Source of the DNA: a virus
Strand: one strand, 5' to 3'
DNA: 64,000 nt
IMG/VR virus record: IMGVR_UViG_3300046028_001578
Location: 1-64,000 of that record
The position numbers and the translations under genes were made by a program. The notes beneath the pieces were generated by a model that did no database searches, was not told the origin of the DNA, and saw nothing but the letters and a program-made list of their open reading frames with translations. Position 1 is the first letter of the stretch. Each line of letters starts with the position of its first letter. This document shows positions 58,890 to 64,000 of this stretch, in pieces.

Positions 58890-59459
58890 TTAAGTCTTTT
58901 GATTTACCACCATGTCTGTCCATGTAGGGATCCGGGCGAGGATGAACAGAGAAATCTCTGTGCCTTCCTTAAATCCTAGGATCTCACATAAGACTGCACT
59001 ATACATAGCAGCGTTGGGGTAAATGTTTTTCTGAGTTTGCTGACCAATAATACTCTTGATCTCTTGTATTCTAAAGTGATACCACGGATGGTACGCTTCG
59101 ATATAGTTTGCTACATCTTGCCAAGCCGGGTCAATGCCATCCTTATAGAATGAATTACCAAAGCCAGCAATAGGAATCTTCCTATTAAGGAGGTCTACTA
59201 TATCTCTAGTAGATGTGATCAACATCAGACGAGCCTCAGAGATGGGCGCATGATAGACACCAAGAGTTAGGATAGCCGAAGCTAATGCATTCTCTAAGCG
59301 TCCTGTTGTACCACTTGCATTAAGACATGCCATTGAACTAGCGTTAGGATTATTCCTTGCTGAGTTAGCATGTGCTTCTATCACCATGTTTAATAAGACT
59401 TGGTGATTAATAGAACCATGCGGTTCAACTACATAGGGTAGATCAACTGTTATTTTCAT
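58890..59459 (-). CDS. Citrate synthase-like fold protein, catalytically altered, 189 aa
   Basis: Starts MKITVDLPYVVEPHGSINHQ. Three stretches line up, in order, with the citrate synthase large/small domain core: LTLGVYHAPISEARLML (compare L-x-GPLHGGANEAVL, catalytic His kept), IAGFGNSFYKDGIDPAW (compare GFGHRVYKxxDPRA, His replaced by Asn) and YPNAAMYSAVLCEILGF, then ISLFILARIPTWTD (compare NVDFYSG and LFAxxRxxGW, Asp replaced by Ala). It is about half the usual length, with two of three catalytic residues missing, so normal citrate synthesis is unlikely. Alignment was by eye. Confidence 0.6.
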   Translation of the reverse strand: MKITVDLPYVVEPHGSINHQVLLNMVIEAHANSARNNPNASSMACLNASGTTGRLENALASAILTLGVYHAPISEARLMLITSTRDIVDLLNRKIPIAGFGNSFYKDGIDPAWQDVANYIEAYHPWYHFRIQEIKSIIGQQTQKNIYPNAAMYSAVLCEILGFKEGTEISLFILARIPTWTDMVVNQKT

Positions 59460-60112
59460 AGTGGCATCAGTTCTAAATAGGGTGCGCCATTAATGACAAC
59501 ACCACAACTAATCACAGGCTTCTTGATATTGTTCTCACCATACTTCATGCCGATGTGCTTGCGGTCTACACCACAACCTACATTCATACCGAAGATAGCA
59601 TTGAGAGGGCTGACCTGCCAGTTAATACCAGCACATGAGTGATGATGCCCTGCTACAACGGACATACCAAGTGCCTTGGCTGTGTTGAATGATGGGTACA
59701 TACTAGAGCCACCAGTACCATGATGATAGAAGACTCTATCAACGGTGTGGTTCTTTACCCATGACCACTTAGTATTGTAGACCTCATTATAAGTCTTCAA
59801 GTAAAAGTCAGGGATACCTGCATCACCTGCAAGGCGAAGCACACGCTCATCATGGTTACCAATGGTAACTACCATGTTCTTAAAGGTAGACTTCCATTCC
59901 TTAATCTGTTCCATTGCATTGCGATACTCACTCACCGCACCCGGATGATCCGGATGCTTAGCATGGAAGCTAATGCAATGGTGATCAACGATGTCACCGA
60001 TATGTACGATGGTGTCACACTTATACTCTGCCTTGATATCCTTCACGAACTGAAGGTAACCATCAAGGACAGCAGGGAAATGTGTATCACCTATTACTAA
60101 TACTCTACTCAC
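59456..60112 (-). CDS. Calcineurin-type metallophosphoesterase, 218 aa
   Basis: The five metallophosphatase motifs appear in order: VLVIGDTHF, VHIGDIVDHH, TIGNHDERV, VAGHHHSCAG and MNVGCGVDRKH. It would bind two metal ions and cleave phosphoester bonds; the substrate could be DNA ends, nucleotides or protein. Known from many phages without a fixed role. Overlaps the downstream gene start (ATGA). Confidence 0.88.
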   Translation of the reverse strand: MSRVLVIGDTHFPAVLDGYLQFVKDIKAEYKCDTIVHIGDIVDHHCISFHAKHPDHPGAVSEYRNAMEQIKEWKSTFKNMVVTIGNHDERVLRLAGDAGIPDFYLKTYNEVYNTKWSWVKNHTVDRVFYHHGTGGSSMYPSFNTAKALGMSVVAGHHHSCAGINWQVSPLNAIFGMNVGCGVDRKHIGMKYGENNIKKPVISCGVVINGAPYLELMPL

Positions 60113-60336
60113 TTATGGTTTCTCCACTTGTATGCATCTTTCCATTGTTGTGCAACGGATGGCATAGGCTCACGACCTGCTTCAACAATAGGTGCATAGA
60201 GATCAATGAGTCCATCAAAGTGATCCTTCTGCAGTTGATTCCAACTATCGTAGAGATCACCATCTCTCCACTTCTGTCCTGTCAATCGCCTATGTGGCTT
60301 CAAGTTCTGTAACACAGTCATCTTAATCGCTGTCAT
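60109..60336 (-). CDS. Hypothetical protein, 75 aa
   Basis: Start chosen at MTAIKMTVLQNLKPHRRLTG, preceded by GGAGAACCTG and overlapping the upstream stop. Contains GQKWRDGDLYDSWNQLQKDH and a Trp-rich basic end (WKDAYKWRNHK). Helical; no family recognised. Confidence 0.65.
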   Translation of the reverse strand: MTAIKMTVLQNLKPHRRLTGQKWRDGDLYDSWNQLQKDHFDGLIDLYAPIVEAGREPMPSVAQQWKDAYKWRNHK

Positions 60337-60562
60337 CAGGTTCTCCTTCAATAAAAATTTCTACATTCATGTTTGGTTGCGGCTCTATGTTTCGCATAGA
60401 GAAGTCTAGGTACGCAGCTTGTAAGAAGATATCACTAAGGGCTTCCGTTGGAAACCAAAAGGATATTCTCTTTTTCTTTTTAACAGATGCAGCTAAGGCA
60501 GTAAACAATCTTACTGCTTCTTCTAGATCACCCTCACTAGTAACTTTAAATACCTTAGTCAT
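60323..60562 (-). CDS. Hypothetical protein, 79 aa
   Basis: Starts MTKVFKVTSEGDLEEAVRLF directly overlapping the RNA polymerase stop (ATGA). A charged helix, a KKKKRISFWFP strand and an acidic C-terminus (EGEPDDSD) suggest a small alpha-beta protein. Function unknown. Confidence 0.7.
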   Translation of the reverse strand: MTKVFKVTSEGDLEEAVRLFTALAASVKKKKRISFWFPTEALSDIFLQAAYLDFSMRNIEPQPNMNVEIFIEGEPDDSD

Positions 60563-63030
60563 TGGAAGAAATACTCCGCATCTAAAACATCCTTAATGTT
60601 TAATGAACCAGTAGGTGGTGCATCAGGTACTGTAATCTTTAATGCTTGGGATACTTCGATCCGCATGTCATCTAATAGGTTGGTAGTGTGCATTGCACAG
60701 AACTCTTCATTAGTAAACATACGCATTAGATTAACATCAGGTGCAGGACAACCATATGAATCATGGATCATACTGAACTGTTCAATACCAGCACCAACCA
60801 TTCTATATATGGTACACCACATATGACTTGCATCAAGTGAGTGAATATAGTTAGGGGAGATGGCTAGATTAACTGAGCCACCATCAATTGTTTCCTTATC
60901 GGGTGAGCCAAAGTGTAACTCTTTCATATCGAATAGCTTAGCGACTGATCGTCTAGTTAGTATCTCATAGTATTGGTGTACTACTTTAAACCCACACGGG
61001 GTAGTCCACTCAACATTCTTACCTAGTTCACTAGCCATATCAGCCACCACCTTGAGCCATGCCTTGCCCTTGTTAGCCTCGACCAATGTACCCTTGAGGG
61101 CAGCATCAATGAAGGTAGCTAACTCGACAACAGCACCAGCAATCTCATCCTTACCAACCCAATCAAGGTGACCCTCAGTCTTACAGTACCTGCGAATACC
61201 ATAGAAGGTAACACCATAGGGATCAGTCATTACTGCTCTCTTACAAACAGAGCGGTCAATGTCACCCTCCCAATACTCTATAAATTTTTTCGCCCATTTT
61301 CCATTGTTAGTATCTGCATCCTGTACTGACACCATGTTAGATGTCATCACATCCGCAACATACTGATACAGGTCTTCGGGCTTGTTAGTGTGTATGAGGT
61401 TAACCTTCTTGGCAAGGTAAGGGTCACGCATAAGTGCAGCCCAATGCTGAACACCGTTACATGAACCATCCATTTGCACAGGCACTTGAGTTAACCCATC
61501 AGTACGACACAGATCAAAGACAGCAGCGATACGCTGGAAGCTTGGATTCTTTTTCTTCTTATGTGATACCCACTCAGAGCGGGTAACATAGGGATCATCA
61601 TTGATTCTCTTAAGCATGTCCATGTTATCATCGACCCACTTAACTCGTTGATCAAAGGTTGTCTTGTCCTGATCGAATAGATTAGCGACATGAATCTTTA
61701 ACCAATACAAACCAATGGATGTTTGTTTTCTTGGCTGAGCAAACTGAATAAGACCACGATCAAAGTCACTTGACTGTGGGCTGAGTAGATCACATGCTGC
61801 ATTAGCACGACCACGGAAGTCACATGTATAGATATGATAGAAGAACTTCAAAGGGATTAATGATTGTGCCAGTTTAATCCGGACAAGCATACGACCTCGT
61901 GATCGTTCTTCCTTATACCAATTGCTATAGGTTTCTTCCTTGAGCTGACACCACTTAGCCTTCTCTTCCTTAGTCCCATCCTTAGGATAGGGATCAGCAA
62001 AGTCAAAGGCTGAGAAGTCATACACGGGAAGGTTAGCATCTCGTGTGTTGTTCTTAAAGAGTGCAGTCATTATCTCTAGCACTCGCTCATTGATAGACCA
62101 TTCGGTATGCATCATAGCATTAAGACCAGTGACTACTATCTCTGATGGAAGGCTACCATTCTGGTGTACCTTCTCATCCCACATCACATCCTTAAACTTC
62201 TGTACTACAGGCTTACGGATATGGGGTAGTAGATTCCCACCACTACTACTTAGAGTATGTTTAATTGGTGGGATAATCATTGGTCGATACAGCAGGGCAG
62301 CGGTAGCAATCACATCCTGATGACGCTTATTAAGTTCACTCAATATGTCATCAGTAAAGGTAACTACTACACGCTCACTCCACCGCTTGCCTGTATGCTT
62401 ACGAATGTTCTTTAAGTTAATGACTTCGGACATCTCCGCTATGCGTAGCATGTGATGACCAAAGTCTTCGCGTTGTTTCCTTGAGAAGGTTTTCTTATTA
62501 AGAGTACCCATCTTGTAGGCAAACGCCTTGCATCTCTTAGTAGTCCACTTCTTCTGGTAGTGGGATTGCTTGAGCCAATCCTCACGGAATTGTTTCTTAG
62601 CCTGTTGATAGGCTACAATCTCCACTACCATCTCAGATATAACATGTGCTATGTGTTGAGCAGTAGGCAATGGGAACAGATCGTTCTCATACTTACGCTC
62701 CCAGAAGGCAGAGTTAAACCATTCGAGAATCAGTGATCTAATAGTAATGTCTGCCATCTTAGCAGCACCAACAGCAAACAAAGGGAATGCCCATTCAGGT
62801 GTCTTCCTATTCTGTGATACCGTATCTATCCATTGCTGGTAGAAGGGTGTAAGATGGATGACACATGCGTCAATCAATGTTTGCTCAGGGATACCCTCAT
62901 CAGGGTTAGCATTGTATGCATCCCAGTATTTATGTTCCGATAGGCAAAGCATATCTTCCTCAGAGATAACTTGTAATGCAGTTCTTTTATCTTGTTCTTC
63001 TTTAGATAATGAATCCCAAAGTTTAGACAT
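60559..63030 (-). CDS. T7-type single-subunit RNA polymerase, 823 aa
   Basis: Transcribes middle and late genes from phage promoters. Motifs: TCDFRGRANAACDLLSP (around 402-418), motif A QMDGSCNGVQHWAALMRD (catalytic D521), motif B CKRAVMTDPYGVTFYGIR (K597, Y605), motif C MIHDSYG (D757), ending YFFQ. Slightly shorter than T7 gp1 (883 aa), mainly in the N-terminal promoter-recognition region. That the DNA-recognising part diverges is expected, and the matching promoter is unknown (see the four-copy motif). Confidence 0.97.
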   Translation of the reverse strand: MSKLWDSLSKEEQDKRTALQVISEEDMLCLSEHKYWDAYNANPDEGIPEQTLIDACVIHLTPFYQQWIDTVSQNRKTPEWAFPLFAVGAAKMADITIRSLILEWFNSAFWERKYENDLFPLPTAQHIAHVISEMVVEIVAYQQAKKQFREDWLKQSHYQKKWTTKRCKAFAYKMGTLNKKTFSRKQREDFGHHMLRIAEMSEVINLKNIRKHTGKRWSERVVVTFTDDILSELNKRHQDVIATAALLYRPMIIPPIKHTLSSSGGNLLPHIRKPVVQKFKDVMWDEKVHQNGSLPSEIVVTGLNAMMHTEWSINERVLEIMTALFKNNTRDANLPVYDFSAFDFADPYPKDGTKEEKAKWCQLKEETYSNWYKEERSRGRMLVRIKLAQSLIPLKFFYHIYTCDFRGRANAACDLLSPQSSDFDRGLIQFAQPRKQTSIGLYWLKIHVANLFDQDKTTFDQRVKWVDDNMDMLKRINDDPYVTRSEWVSHKKKKNPSFQRIAAVFDLCRTDGLTQVPVQMDGSCNGVQHWAALMRDPYLAKKVNLIHTNKPEDLYQYVADVMTSNMVSVQDADTNNGKWAKKFIEYWEGDIDRSVCKRAVMTDPYGVTFYGIRRYCKTEGHLDWVGKDEIAGAVVELATFIDAALKGTLVEANKGKAWLKVVADMASELGKNVEWTTPCGFKVVHQYYEILTRRSVAKLFDMKELHFGSPDKETIDGGSVNLAISPNYIHSLDASHMWCTIYRMVGAGIEQFSMIHDSYGCPAPDVNLMRMFTNEEFCAMHTTNLLDDMRIEVSQALKITVPDAPPTGSLNIKDVLDAEYFFQ

Positions 63031-63045
63031 GCATCTCCTTAGTTA

Positions 63046-63306
63046 TTAACTCCGATCAACAGCAATCAGTGCATCACCATGATGCCTACGGATATAGGCA
63101 GCAAGCCGCTTATATACAGCAGGGGTACACTTGAAGCTGATATCAAACGCATTATTATAGAATGCATATCCCGATCCCTCATAGGCTGTCATAAATGTTG
63201 GATCAGTATCCATGATATCCTCACGGACATCAAGGTAATCAACAGTGCCATCAAAGATGAACACATAGTAATACTTCTTAGCCTTCTTAGTTTTTGTCTT
63301 AGTCAT
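63046..63306 (-). CDS. Hypothetical protein, 86 aa
   Basis: Starts MTKTKTKKAKKYYYVFIFDG behind AAGGAAACATT; the first 11 residues are strongly basic, and the remainder contains FMTAYEGSGYAFYNNAFDI. The last gene before the RNA polymerase. Function unknown. Confidence 0.7.
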   Translation of the reverse strand: MTKTKTKKAKKYYYVFIFDGTVDYLDVREDIMDTDPTFMTAYEGSGYAFYNNAFDISFKCTPAVYKRLAAYIRRHHGDALIAVDRS

Positions 63307-63404
63307 AATGTTTCCTTAAAGAGTGATACAGTAGCAGCAAACGCAATAGACAGTAATGCAATCCCAAACATAAGAACAAACATGATAGTAATAAACTCGA
63401 TCAT
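63303..63404 (-). CDS. Small membrane protein, 33 aa
   Basis: The frame MIEFITIMFVLMFGIALLSI... is almost entirely one membrane span and ends SLFKETL. The ATG follows AAGGATTAAC, and its stop overlaps the next start (TTATGA). Accepted because it fills the gap; function unknown. Confidence 0.6.
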   Translation of the reverse strand: MIEFITIMFVLMFGIALLSIAFAATVSLFKETL

Positions 63405-63412
63405 GTTAATCC

Positions 63413-64000
63413 TTAGACAAGGGTGAGTGCAAACTTCATCACATCCAAAGTAGTCTCTTGATTCTTACCAAGGAGATTACTAAAGGCAGACGATTCAAAC
63501 GATGGCTTACGACCACGAGCAGGGATACGATGCTGCAGTTCCTTAGTTACTGCATTAGCAGCAAGCCACAGGTTAGCACTACATCCATTTAACTCAGCCC
63601 GTTCAGCATCAAAGGTATCAGCCCACTTGCGGATAGTTACAGTAGCACGGAGATAGTTCTCATAGTCATCGGGTAATGTTGGATTAGCCACAACTGGCTC
63701 TTCAACCATACCCCATACATCCAACCAGAACTTCTGGATCTCTGACTTAGTAAGTTCCTTACGAACAAGAGTTTGTACCTTATCTTCAAAGAGTTTACCG
63801 GACATAGCGTAGAACTTAAGGGCTGATGCCATAGCCTCACGCTTCTTCTTCATGTCACCTGAGTGTACAATACGGAAGGACTTCTTACCACCTGCCATAG
63901 CCATGCTCAATGTATTCTGACATACGATACGAACAGTAGTAGGTAGTGCTTGCTCAGCAAGAGTACCATCATGACTGTTAATGAGTGCCATATACTGTGC
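63413..64000 (-). CDS. DUF932-like protein, N-terminus beyond window
   Basis: The frame is open to the window edge (reading AQYMALINSHDGT), so the start lies outside; 195 codons are seen. ALINSHDGTLAEQALPTTVR-IVCQNTLSMAMAGGK, then FRIVHSGDMKKKREAMASAL, is the core of the DUF932 family (phage/plasmid protein of about 300 aa, unknown role). C-terminal RIPARGRKPSFESSAFSNLL is variable. It is upstream of the RNA polymerase, in the early-to-middle zone. Confidence 0.8.
   Translation of the reverse strand, partial: AQYMALINSHDGTLAEQALPTTVRIVCQNTLSMAMAGGKKSFRIVHSGDMKKKREAMASALKFYAMSGKLFEDKVQTLVRKELTKSEIQKFWLDVWGMVEEPVVANPTLPDDYENYLRATVTIRKWADTFDAERAELNGCSANLWLAANAVTKELQHRIPARGRKPSFESSAFSNLLGKNQETTLDVMKFALTLV

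Noticed and set aside
1-64000. Lysogeny module or transposon
   Set aside because: No integrase, repressor, transposase or terminal inverted repeats were seen in any frame.

Overview
The window is most of a large T7-like podovirus genome (Autographiviridae-type tailed phage). The evidence is a single-subunit T7-type RNA polymerase, a gp4-like primase-helicase, a gp5-like family A DNA polymerase, a gp6-like exonuclease and the T7-order virion block: portal, scaffold, capsid, tail tubes A and B, tail fibre, small and large terminase, internal virion proteins. Every gene I accept lies on the minus strand, so transcription runs from high to low coordinates. Coding DNA is AT-rich. No integrase, transposon, CRISPR array or host gene block is visible. 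The host cannot be named from the sequence; the class II ribonucleotide reductase and ThyX fit an aquatic phage, but that is inference.

Layout in transcription order: 64000-63046, DUF932-like gene (cut by the window edge) and two small genes; 63030-60559, RNA polymerase; 60562-58890, small genes, metallophosphoesterase and a citrate-synthase-like protein; 58824-50099, DNA metabolism (SSB, RusA resolvase, ThyX, deaminase-like protein, primase-helicase, DNA polymerase, DUF4406 protein, papain-like hydrolase, nucleotide kinase, exonuclease); 50109-47708, dUTPase and B12-dependent ribonucleotide reductase; 47704-44544, Lys/Ala-rich protein, small genes and portal; 44551-40033, an unusual cluster of fibre-like, collagen-like and glycine-rich genes between portal and scaffold; 39868-26800, scaffold, capsid, tail tubes and a 2223-residue fibre; 26789-25726, small membrane proteins and small terminase; 25602-7602, large terminase, a sulfotransferase-like protein and four internal virion proteins ending in a 3269-residue giant with a zinc-protease motif.

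After the giant gene come about 1030 bases without a gene (6569-7601). An AT-rich promoter and repeat segment (7405-7601) is followed by about 830 bases that are GC-rich and packed with nested hairpins, several capped by GNRA-type loops. I read this as a probable large structured noncoding RNA, and the junction between the late and early blocks is also where genome ends or early promoters would be expected. Beyond it lies an early region (6568-1) of about 24 very small, mostly overlapping genes, further structured hairpin gaps, and four tRNA genes (Ile-UAU, Arg-UCU, Leu-UAA, Lys-UUU).

How it fits together: host polymerase probably reads the early region, the phage polymerase reads the rest, and a motif present four times (AATAGTTGGGGCTACTA on the minus strand) is the best candidate for a shared regulatory signal. 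RNR, dUTPase, ThyX, the deaminase-like protein and the kinase would supply dNTPs to the replisome. Strong hairpin terminators follow the capsid and resolvase genes. No endolysin was recognised.
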